Assembly: GCF_000160855.1 (NCBI RefSeq)
Contig: NZ_GG700754.1
Span: forward strand, 48,517 to 55,164
Origin: Lactobacillus helveticus DSM 20075 = CGMCC 1.1877
Lineage (GTDB): Bacteria > Bacillota > Bacilli > Lactobacillales > Lactobacillaceae
Reading direction: 5' to 3'
DNA length: 6,648 bases
The translations under genes and the position numbers were made by a program. Position 1 is the stretch's first letter. Every line of letters starts with the position of its first letter. The notes below the pieces were generated by a model. It was not told the DNA's origin and made no database searches. It saw only the letters and a list, made by a program, of their open reading frames with translations. This document shows positions 1 to 5,770 of the stretch, piece by piece.

Positions 1-149
1 GTATCAACCCCTATCTCATGGATTCCATTTTCCACTTTAGAATACTGCCCTACTGATATGATCTTTCCATCTAAAGTCATTTCTGCTTGCATCAATCCCA
101 ATGACTTTCGTAATCTCTTAAGTTCTGCACCGATAGATTTATTTTTCAT
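1..149 (-). CDS. Rgg/GadR/MutR-type transcriptional regulator, N-terminal part only
   Basis: The first 49 codons of a gene cut by the left edge of the window. The protein begins MKNKSIGAELKRLRKSLGL and continues with the pattern QAEM...ISVGQYSKVENG at about residues 21-44. This is a Cro/C1-type helix-turn-helix, and the 'G..LKRLRK', 'S..QYSKVE.G' spacing is what I associate with the Rgg/GadR/MutR family. Those are cytoplasmic DNA-binding regulators that often respond to short peptides. The start at 149 is supported by a Shine-Dalgarno AAAAGG just upstream (151-158). The gene lies behind a terminator at 191-225, so it is probably transcribed separately from the broken regulator upstream. TATGAT at 171-166 could be its -10 box, with no good -35. 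The C-terminal sensing domain lies outside the window, so a plain XRE-family regulator remains possible. Confidence 0.75.
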   Translation of the reverse strand, partial: MKNKSIGAELKRLRKSLGLMQAEMTLDGKIISVGQYSKVENGIHEIGVD

Positions 150-190
150 TTTACCTTTTCTTATAATCATAAAAATTACTAAAACCCTAA

Positions 191-225
191 ATAAAAAAAG
201 TTGAGTAAAAACTACTCAGCTTTTT
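191..225 (-). terminator. Intrinsic terminator after the broken gntR-type gene
   Basis: Read on the minus strand, a stem GCTGAGTA / TACTCAAC (one C-A mismatch) with loop GTTTT is flanked by five A residues and followed by seven T residues. It begins at the stop codon (226-224) that would end the undamaged regulator, as expected for the natural end of that transcription unit. On the plus strand the mismatch becomes a G-U pair and T residues also follow, so it could work in both directions. Confidence 0.8.
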
Positions 226-949
226 ACTTACCTAAATTAACAAAAGTATTGAAATTCATGTAATGATAATGAACCCGCATATTTTACACTTCAAACGGCG
301 TTCCATCATCTAAAAAGAAAATACCCTCCATAACGCCGACTGGTTCATTTTCCTTTAAATGCATCTGCTTTTGATCTTCAGCATTCGAAGGTTCAACTGT
401 AATATTCAAAAACGCCTTAGTTACGGTCTTGCTTTGTCCATCCTCTAAATAATTAAACAAAAACTTCTGCAAAGTTTCAGGCTTTAATTCCGGCATAATT
501 TTGATCGGCAAATAACCTGTTTCAATCAAAAATGGCTGTTCATCGAGTAAACGCAGGCGCTTGAATTCATAAACAAAAGCATTTTCATTTAAAAATAAGT
601 CTTCCGCAATTTCCTTAGTAGCCTTAATCACTTGAAAATCTAACAGCTTTATTTGCTGCTTTTTACCAGGCACCTTAAAACTATCGGTGATTCCCAAATT
701 CGAGCCGTCATAACGAAACATGGCCTGATTTTTTAAATACAGCGGGTTAATAAACGTGCCACTGCCTCGCTTTTTAAAAACAATTCCTTGCTAGGCCAAT
801 AACTCTAGTGCACGCTTCATCGATGAACGACTAACGTCATAATGCTTAGCTAAACTACGCTCATCGGGAATTCGCATCCCATTATATTTATTATTTAAAA
901 TATTCTGTTTAATATCCTGCATTACTGTCCGATAAACGTAATCTGCCAT
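224..949 (-). pseudogene. GntR-family (HutC/UTRA subfamily) regulator broken by two nonsense codons
   Basis: Read through, the frame from ATG 949 to TAA 226-224 has 242 codons including the final stop, the usual size of GntR regulators with a UTRA ligand domain. Codons 1-52 hold the N-terminal winged-helix region, with the recognition helix DERSLAKHYDVSRSSMKRAL. Codon 53 is TAG (793-791) and lies just before the wing QGIVFKKRGSGTF. Codons 77-221 make the UTRA ligand-binding domain. Codon 222 is TAA (286-284), yet the frame continues NMRVHYHYMNFNTFVNL, the normal end of the family. No frameshift separates the parts. The ATG at 721 (codon 77) has no visible Shine-Dalgarno, so an independent short protein is unlikely. 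The ATG at 949 overlaps the stop of the nucleoside hydrolase (TAATG), so the intact gene was probably a coupled regulator of that operon. Its natural effector is unknown; a nucleoside or sugar phosphate would be a guess. Sequencing error at two sites is the main alternative. Confidence 0.88.
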
Positions 950-1875
950 TATTCTCTTCCTTGATCAGAATTTTTAATACTATCGATAAACCATTTTGAA
1001 AATTGAACTAAATCTACATCTGTCGCAATCTCTGCATTAGCATGCTCTTGATCCATAAAATTAATTACACTTGCACCGTATGTAAATTGACCACGCAATT
1101 CAATCTCTACATTAGCCTTTTTTAAGGTAAACATTTCTGGATGAAGCAAAATGCCCACAGCTGTTGGATCATAGATTTTAATACGAGGATCACCATCTGG
1201 CTCATGAATGTGTGAAAATAGTGAGTAAAGCATGTTACCGACTTCACCACATTCTTTTACCTTGCTCATTTGGTCTTGAGTTAAATGGGCCTTATTGCCG
1301 ATTTCAAGTGGGGCAACTTTAATTGGCAAACCGCTGTGGAAAACAACTTGAGCAGCTTCAGGATCCCCTGCAATATTGTATTCTGCAAGTGGACTATGAT
1401 TGCCGCGGCCGATATTACCACCCATAATCACGATTTGATCAATATTTTCCTTCACTTCAGGATATTGTTTAAAAAGCAAAGCATAGTCAGTCAACGGTCC
1501 AATGCCAAGCAAAGTGACTTTTTCAGGACTATTCTTAATTTCTTCAGCCATGACAGTTGCGGCAAGACCAGGCTTAACCAAACTGCGATCTGCTTCTTCA
1601 AAATCAAAGCCGGCAATGCCAATCTTGCCGTGTACTGATGCGGCACTAATCATTGGTGCGACTAATGGTTGATTGGCACCCACCACTACAGGAACCTTAG
1701 TATGCAAAAACTTTTCTAAATTCAAAGTATTTTGCAAAGTATATTCAAGTTGGACATTTCCCCAGGTTGGAACGATCATTCGAACATCGAGCTCTTTAGC
1801 AAAAAAACTGATTGTCATTGCTGCAATATCGTCAATTCCTGGATCTGTACTAATAATTAAAGGTTTTTTGTTCAT
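949..1875 (-). CDS. Nucleoside hydrolase (inosine/uridine-preferring type)
   Basis: A 308-residue cytoplasmic hydrolase predicted to cleave the N-glycosidic bond of ribonucleosides, giving a free base and ribose. Family marks in order: the calcium-binding N-terminus STDPGIDDIAA (D11, D15, D16); WGN with N40; VHGKIG with H82; GPLTD at 126-130; MGGN at 151-154; EYNIAGDPEAA at 165-175 (E165, N167 for sugar binding); and D236 in YDPTAV as the last metal ligand. Length is normal for the family (about 305-325). Two positions differ from the classic Crithidia enzyme: Ser9 for the first Asp of the DxDPGxDD motif, and Tyr235 where the catalytic His usually precedes the last Asp. The start is supported by AGAGGT seven bases upstream. 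The gene is first in a two-gene unit with the broken regulator. Its ribose product would feed RbsK and RpiA encoded upstream. The base preference (rihA, B or C type) cannot be read from the sequence. Confidence 0.92.
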   Translation of the reverse strand: MNKKPLIISTDPGIDDIAAMTISFFAKELDVRMIVPTWGNVQLEYTLQNTLNLEKFLHTKVPVVVGANQPLVAPMISAASVHGKIGIAGFDFEEADRSLVKPGLAATVMAEEIKNSPEKVTLLGIGPLTDYALLFKQYPEVKENIDQIVIMGGNIGRGNHSPLAEYNIAGDPEAAQVVFHSGLPIKVAPLEIGNKAHLTQDQMSKVKECGEVGNMLYSLFSHIHEPDGDPRIKIYDPTAVGILLHPEMFTLKKANVEIELRGQFTYGASVINFMDQEHANAEIATDVDLVQFSKWFIDSIKNSDQGRE

Positions 1876-1888
1876 GAAATTTACCTCT

Positions 1889-1903
1889 TCTAAACGTATT
1901 CAT
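1889..1903 (-). promoter_or_regulatory. Possible cre (CcpA) site in the nucleoside hydrolase leader
   Basis: The minus-strand sequence ATGAATACGTTTAGA matches 13 of 15 positions of the catabolite-response consensus WTGNAARCGNWWNCA. It lies just downstream of a possible -10 box (TATCAT at 1916-1911) and ahead of the Shine-Dalgarno, where CcpA could block transcription. Two mismatches, one of them in the outer C, keep this tentative. Confidence 0.25.
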
Positions 1904-1952
1904 TGCCTTAATGATACAAAAAACCAACCAATAAAAAAAGTGGTTCGATCTA

Positions 1953-1983
1953 ATCTAGATAAAAAAGCCTAGCTTGGCTAGAC
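1953..1983. promoter_or_regulatory. Possible HutC-type operator pair upstream of the nucleoside hydrolase
   Basis: The perfect palindrome ATCTAGAT (1953-1960) agrees with the HutC-subfamily operator consensus GTMTAKAC except for its outermost bases. GGCTAGAC (1976-1983) matches seven of eight positions and lies in the stem of the kup terminator. Their centres are about 23 bp apart. UTRA-domain GntR regulators belong to the HutC subfamily, so these could be remains of the binding region for the downstream regulator. The second site may simply reflect the terminator stem. Confidence 0.2.
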
Positions 1984-1989
1984 TTTTTT
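1961..1989 (-). terminator. Strong intrinsic terminator after kup
   Basis: On the minus strand AAAAAAG-T-CTAGC-CAA-GCTAG-G-CTTTTTT forms a long stem with one T-G wobble and a three-base loop, starting 3 bases after the kup stop codon and ending in a T tract. The inverted repeat is nearly symmetrical and would also work on the plus strand. It separates kup from the nucleoside hydrolase unit. Confidence 0.88.
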
Positions 1990-1992
1990 CAT

Positions 1993-4008
1993 TTACTTTT
2001 TAGTTTGTTTCTTAGGTTTAATTCGCTTAATATAGCTTTCTTGATGCTTGCCTAAGATCAATGGTACTCGTTCTACCACAGTATCTGCATACTCTAAACC
2101 AAACCAAGAAGCTGGGTTAGAAGATAGATTTTGCAGCCAGACTCTAGCCTCGACCATAAACTTCTCATAACCAGTCAATTTAGTTAATGGACTAATTACA
2201 TCATTAACAATGACGAAGGAGAAGTCACCTACATCTCTACCAGGAATAGTAGTGAATCTTTGAGGTTGAGCCTCAATAGTACCATCTGCAATCAATTCAT
2301 GAACAATTTGCCGTAAGTAGACGTTAACGCTAGTTTGCTTTCTAAAACCTAGATAAAGCTGAACGTTGATTACGTTCTTAGTACCGTACGTATTTACTGC
2401 ATATTCTGCGGTATATGGTTGGTTTGTTACATTGACAGTAACAAACCAATAGGCTTTAGCACGTTTAGGTCTTTTATCCAAAATTGAATAAAGCACCTCA
2501 CGCTTAATGAACTTATTATACTTAACCTTTGCCATATAAACAACATTAGTGGCATAAACGGGGTAATCTTCGCAGTGGCTTAAATCTGTCAGCATTTCTG
2601 TATATTCGTCTAAACGAACGTAAGCATTCTTAGCCTCACGCTTATCACGAATCTTATTTCCATAAAACCAAACATACATGATTGCCAAGATAAAGCCAGC
2701 AATTAAAACAGTTACGTAACCGCCGTGTAAGAATTTAGTCAAACTGGAGATTAAGAACATCCCTTCAATAAAAGCAAATGCAATCAAAAAGATCAAGCGT
2801 AAGTAAAGTGGTTTGCCTTTTTTACCCAAGTATTCAAACAATAATATTGTAGTCATCAACATAGTGACAGTAATTGCCAAACCATATGCTGCTTCCATGT
2901 GGTGTGAAGTTCTGAATAAGAACACAATTGCTACAGTTACCACACAGATCATTTTGTTAATTGATGGAATATAAATTTGTCCTTTTTCAGTTGAAGGATA
3001 AATAATATTCATTCTTGGTAAAAACTTTAGACTGCTGGCCTCAGCAACCAAAGTAAACGATCCAGTAATCAATGCCTGGGAAGCAATGATAGCTGCGATC
3101 GTAGCCAAGGCAATGGCAAAAAGACGCAAATTGCTAGGAACAACTTCAAAGAATGGATTGAAGTCACCATTACCAGCATGATAGCTAGCATTATGCAAAA
3201 TCCAAACGCCTTGGCCTAGGTAGTTTAATGAAAGACAAACAAATACATATGGCCAAGAGCCCATAATATTCGCTTTACCTACGTGTCCAACATCCGAATA
3301 TAACGCTTCAGCACCAGTAGTAGCCAAGAAGACAGAACCCAAAATTAGGATTCCGACTTTATTAGCTGGACTAAACAAAATTCGAATAGCATGAATGGGA
3401 TTAATCGCTTCCAAAAGACTCCAGTCATGGCTCAAGTTAGCAATGCCAACTACTCCTAAAAAGGTAAACCATACCAGCATAATTGGACCAAATGCTTTAC
3501 CAATAACGCTGGTTCCCATCCTCTGAATTGAGAATAAAATTACCAAAATGATGATAGTAATCATAATTACAACTTCTTGAGAAGGAACCGGAATCACATC
3601 ACCAAAGCGCATATTCTTTAACCCTTCAATCGAAGTGGTAACGGTCACTGCTGGTGTCAAAGTACCATCGGCAAGCAGAGCTGCACCACCCATCAGAGCC
3701 GGGATGACCAGCCATTGGGCTCTTTTTCTAACTAAAGCATAAAGAGAGAAGATTCCTCCTTCGCCATGATTAGTTGCCTTCAAAGCAATCATGACATATT
3801 TAACAGTAGTCAACAAAGTTACTGTCCAAAGAATTAACGAGATTGAACCAACGATCAATTCTCGATTAACGTTGGCAATCCCGCCATTTTCAGTCACAAT
3901 TGATTTCATTACATATAATGGACTTGTTCCAATATCACCATACACAATACCTATGGCGATCAACAATCCCGCAAAACTCATCTTTTGCTTTTTAGTAATT
4001 TTATTCAT
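1993..4008 (-). CDS. kup: Kup/HAK/KT-family potassium uptake permease
   Basis: A 671-residue membrane protein that imports potassium, probably with protons. About twelve hydrophobic segments fill residues 13-450, followed by a cytoplasmic C-terminal domain (about 455-671). Family marks: VYGDIGTSPLY at 22-32, NHGEGGIFSLYAL at 80-92, ADGTLTPAVTV at 113-123, TGAEALYSDVGHVG at 231-244, QALITGSFTLVAEA at 311-324 and YGLAITVTM at 375-383. Length is typical for lactic acid bacterial Kup. The ATG at 4008 has AGAGGA about ten bases upstream. Only 60 bases separate it from rpiA, and a terminator occupies much of that gap, so kup is either expressed by read-through or from a promoter hidden in the hairpin region. 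Relatives in Lactococcus (KupA/KupB) are inhibited by cyclic di-AMP; whether that holds here cannot be seen. Substrate assignment to potassium follows from the family. Confidence 0.96.
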   Translation of the reverse strand: MNKITKKQKMSFAGLLIAIGIVYGDIGTSPLYVMKSIVTENGGIANVNRELIVGSISLILWTVTLLTTVKYVMIALKATNHGEGGIFSLYALVRKRAQWLVIPALMGGAALLADGTLTPAVTVTTSIEGLKNMRFGDVIPVPSQEVVIMITIIILVILFSIQRMGTSVIGKAFGPIMLVWFTFLGVVGIANLSHDWSLLEAINPIHAIRILFSPANKVGILILGSVFLATTGAEALYSDVGHVGKANIMGSWPYVFVCLSLNYLGQGVWILHNASYHAGNGDFNPFFEVVPSNLRLFAIALATIAAIIASQALITGSFTLVAEASSLKFLPRMNIIYPSTEKGQIYIPSINKMICVVTVAIVFLFRTSHHMEAAYGLAITVTMLMTTILLFEYLGKKGKPLYLRLIFLIAFAFIEGMFLISSLTKFLHGGYVTVLIAGFILAIMYVWFYGNKIRDKREAKNAYVRLDEYTEMLTDLSHCEDYPVYATNVVYMAKVKYNKFIKREVLYSILDKRPKRAKAYWFVTVNVTNQPYTAEYAVNTYGTKNVINVQLYLGFRKQTSVNVYLRQIVHELIADGTIEAQPQRFTTIPGRDVGDFSFVIVNDVISPLTKLTGYEKFMVEARVWLQNLSSNPASWFGLEYADTVVERVPLILGKHQESYIKRIKPKKQTKK

Positions 4009-4029
4009 GCCTAAAAATCCTCTATAAAT

Positions 4030-4057
4030 AAAAAATAGTTAACTTTAACCATTTTTT
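4030..4057 (-). terminator. Intrinsic terminator between rpiA and kup
   Basis: On the minus strand AAAAAATGGTTA-AAGT-TAACTATTTTTT forms a 12-pair stem (one G-T wobble) with a four-base loop and a terminal T run. It begins 12 bases after the rpiA stop and ends 21 bases before the kup start. The stem is AT-rich, so termination may be partial and let some transcript enter kup. Confidence 0.72.
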
Positions 4058-4068
4058 GCTAAAAATTA

Positions 4069-4761
4069 TTATTTAATTTTATCTTCAATTGTGCCATCGC
4101 TATGGGCAATGATTACTTCATCACACATATCAAGGAATAGGCCATGTTCAACTACACCAACGGTGTGGTCAAGATAATCGGCTAAACCATGTGGTGCTGG
4201 AACAGGATCGGCAGCCAAATCGATAATGTAATTGCCGTAGTGAGTAATGTAGCGCTTATCGCTATCCATTCGCCATTGAGGTTTCAATCCTTCTTGCTTA
4301 AAACGTTTAAAGTTTTGTTCACAAGAAATTGGCAATACTTCAACTGGTAAAGGAAATCCACCTAATCTGTGGACAAGTTTTGATTCATCCACAATCCAGA
4401 TAATCTTCTTAGAATTAATGGCAACATTCTTTTCAAGGGTTAGGGCACCACCGCCGCCTTTAATTCCGTCTAAGTTGTCCGCAACACGGTCAGAACCATC
4501 AACGGTTAAATCAACTTGATCAACATCGGCTAATTCGCTAACTTTAAACCCTAGACCTTCAAGTTGTTTTTTACTTCTATTGCTGGTAGTAACGATTGCC
4601 TTTAACTTTAAGCCATCATTATCCTTGCGCTTGCCTAGAGCATCAATAAAGAAAGCGACCGTTGAACCAGTACCCACGCCTAAAATCATGCCAGATTTTA
4701 CCATGCTAGCTGCTTTTTCAGCGGCTTCTTTTTTCAAGCGATCTTGTTCTGTTTTAGCCAT
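4069..4761 (-). CDS. rpiA: Ribose-5-phosphate isomerase A
   Basis: A 230-residue cytoplasmic enzyme that interconverts ribose-5-phosphate and ribulose-5-phosphate in the non-oxidative pentose phosphate pathway. The phosphate-binding N-terminus has GVGTGSTV at 28-35 and TTSNRS at 58-63. The active-site block DLTVDGSD...KGGGGALTLEK spans 84-111. By alignment with E. coli RpiA the key residues are D88, D91, K101, the catalytic base E110, and K128 in VDESKLV. The pattern GFPLPVEVLP at 135-144 and the C-terminal VGVVEHGLFLDMCDEVIIA are also typical. Length is normal for the family (about 220-230). The ATG shares its A with the TAA stop of rbsK (TAATG), and GGAGG about ten bases upstream lies inside rbsK, so the two are translationally coupled. 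With RbsK it forms a short path from free ribose to ribulose-5-phosphate. Confidence 0.97.
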   Translation of the reverse strand: MAKTEQDRLKKEAAEKAASMVKSGMILGVGTGSTVAFFIDALGKRKDNDGLKLKAIVTTSNRSKKQLEGLGFKVSELADVDQVDLTVDGSDRVADNLDGIKGGGGALTLEKNVAINSKKIIWIVDESKLVHRLGGFPLPVEVLPISCEQNFKRFKQEGLKPQWRMDSDKRYITHYGNYIIDLAADPVPAPHGLADYLDHTVGVVEHGLFLDMCDEVIIAHSDGTIEDKIK

Positions 4762-5687
4762 TATTCATTATCCTCCATGGCTTCTTCTACTTCCTTGGCA
4801 GTAGGAATTGAAGGTTGAGCACCCAAGCGTTGAACTGCAATTGATGAGGCACGATTAGCAATCTTGGCAGCTGCTTCAAAATTAGATAAGTCTGGCTTTA
4901 AGTTGCTTGCTAAATAACCAATAAAGGTATCGCCTGCACCAGTGGTATCAGTTGCTTCAACTTTATAAGCTGGAACTAAGGTTTCAATATCTGCAGATGA
5001 AATATATGCACCTTTATCACCGTATGTAATTACTACGTTTTTAACGCCAAGAAGATGCAACTTTTCAGCATTCGTTGCCAAAGTTGAATTGTCCTTTATT
5101 TGGATGCCCGTAATTTTGTCACTTTCAGTTTCATTTGGCGTAATAATATCTGTGTATTGCAACAACTCTTTTGGAATCTTATCAATAGCAGGAGCAGGAT
5201 TTAAAATTGTGATTTTTCCTGCCTTTTTAGCTAACTTGAAAGCCTCAATTGTTACTTCAAGTGGCGTTTCGAATTGGGCAATAACACAGTCAACATCTTT
5301 AAACAAATCACTAGCAGCCTGAATGTCTTCAACGGTCAATTCATAGTTAGCACCATGATCGATAATAATATCATTTTGTCCTGCTTCTTTTAATGTAATA
5401 TAAGCATGACCAGTCTTGCTTCCCATCGTGGTTTGAACATAGGTAGTGTCAACACCATAACTCTTCAATTGATGGGTGATATAACCACCTTCGCTGTCTT
5501 CACCGACACGATTAATAAAATAAGTCTCCGCACCACTTTTAGCTGCGGCGATGGCTTGGTTTGCACCTTTACCACCACCAGCAGAAGTTATTTCTGTGGC
5601 GTTAATCGTTTCACCTGGTTTTGGAAAGTCCTTTACGTGCAATGTAGTATCTACATTGCTTGAACCAATAACTACAATCTTCTTCAT
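4761..5687 (-). CDS. rbsK: Ribokinase (PfkB family)
   Basis: ATP-dependent kinase converting D-ribose to ribose-5-phosphate in the cytoplasm. From the start chosen here it has 308 residues, the usual ribokinase length. Family marks: GSSNVD at 8-13; the first PfkB signature GGGKGANQAIAAAKSG at 37-52; NRVGEDSEG at 59-67; NPAPA at 163-167; TPNETE at 183-188; and the ATP/anion-hole motif DTTGAGDTF at 247-255 with catalytic base D253. An ATG two codons upstream (5693) touches the Shine-Dalgarno AAGGG with no spacing, whereas the ATG at 5687 is six bases away, so 5687 is preferred. The gene follows an extended -10 promoter and heads an operon with rpiA. No ribose transporter gene (rbsA/C/B/D/U) is present in the window, so ribose may come from nucleoside breakdown or a transporter elsewhere. 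Other sugar specificities in the PfkB family are possible but less likely next to rpiA. Confidence 0.95.
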   Translation of the reverse strand: MKKIVVIGSSNVDTTLHVKDFPKPGETINATEITSAGGGKGANQAIAAAKSGAETYFINRVGEDSEGGYITHQLKSYGVDTTYVQTTMGSKTGHAYITLKEAGQNDIIIDHGANYELTVEDIQAASDLFKDVDCVIAQFETPLEVTIEAFKLAKKAGKITILNPAPAIDKIPKELLQYTDIITPNETESDKITGIQIKDNSTLATNAEKLHLLGVKNVVITYGDKGAYISSADIETLVPAYKVEATDTTGAGDTFIGYLASNLKPDLSNFEAAAKIANRASSIAVQRLGAQPSIPTAKEVEEAMEDNE

Positions 5688-5702
5688 GAGCATCCCTTCT
5701 TA

Positions 5703-5722
5703 GAAATGTATTTAATCATTTC
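5703..5722. promoter_or_regulatory. Inverted repeat, candidate operator of the rbsK-rpiA operon
   Basis: A perfect 6-bp inverted repeat, GAAATG-N8-CATTTC, occupies 20 bases between the -10 box and the ribosome binding site of rbsK, overlapping the expected transcription start. Such placement suits a repressor operator. No regulator gene adjoins the operon and the protein that would bind is unknown. In AT-rich DNA a repeat this short can arise by chance. Confidence 0.35.
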
Positions 5723-5723
5723 A

Positions 5724-5732
5724 ATTATATCA
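5724..5732 (-). promoter_or_regulatory. Extended -10 promoter of rbsK-rpiA
   Basis: On the minus strand the sequence TGATATAAT holds a perfect -10 box (TATAAT, 5729-5724) preceded by the TGn extension. No good -35 is found 17 bases upstream, where the previous gene's terminator lies, which fits an extended -10 promoter. The start of transcription would be near 5717, giving a leader of about 30 bases. Confidence 0.65.
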
Positions 5733-5764
5733 AAAAAAGCATTCAATCCTACGAATGTTTTTTT
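5732..5764 (-). terminator. Intrinsic terminator after the GalT-like gene
   Basis: On the minus strand CATTC-GTAGGATT-GAATG is flanked by A6 and followed by C and seven T residues, so the stem can be extended by A-T pairs past one mismatch. On the plus strand the mismatch becomes G-T, so it may act in both directions. It starts 6 bases after the stop of the upstream gene and its T tract runs into the rbsK promoter. Confidence 0.75.
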
Positions 5765-5770
5765 GACATT

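Noticed and set aside
150..224. A short signalling-peptide gene paired with the Rgg-type regulator
   Set aside because: The 75 bases upstream of the regulator hold only a terminator and leader, with no start, Shine-Dalgarno and hydrophobic peptide frame. A peptide gene could still lie beyond the left edge.
791..793. Programmed read-through or recoding of the amber codon in the gntR-type gene
   Set aside because: A second, different stop (TAA) breaks the same frame near its end, and no recoding element was seen. Decay explains both more simply.
1285..1972. Open plus-strand frames opposite the nucleoside hydrolase
   Set aside because: They lie antisense to a well-supported gene, lack Shine-Dalgarno sites and show no recognisable family pattern.
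4009..4068. A cyclic di-AMP riboswitch controlling kup
   Set aside because: Such riboswitches precede potassium transporter genes in some Firmicutes, but the gap is only 60 bases and is mostly a terminator, too short for that fold.
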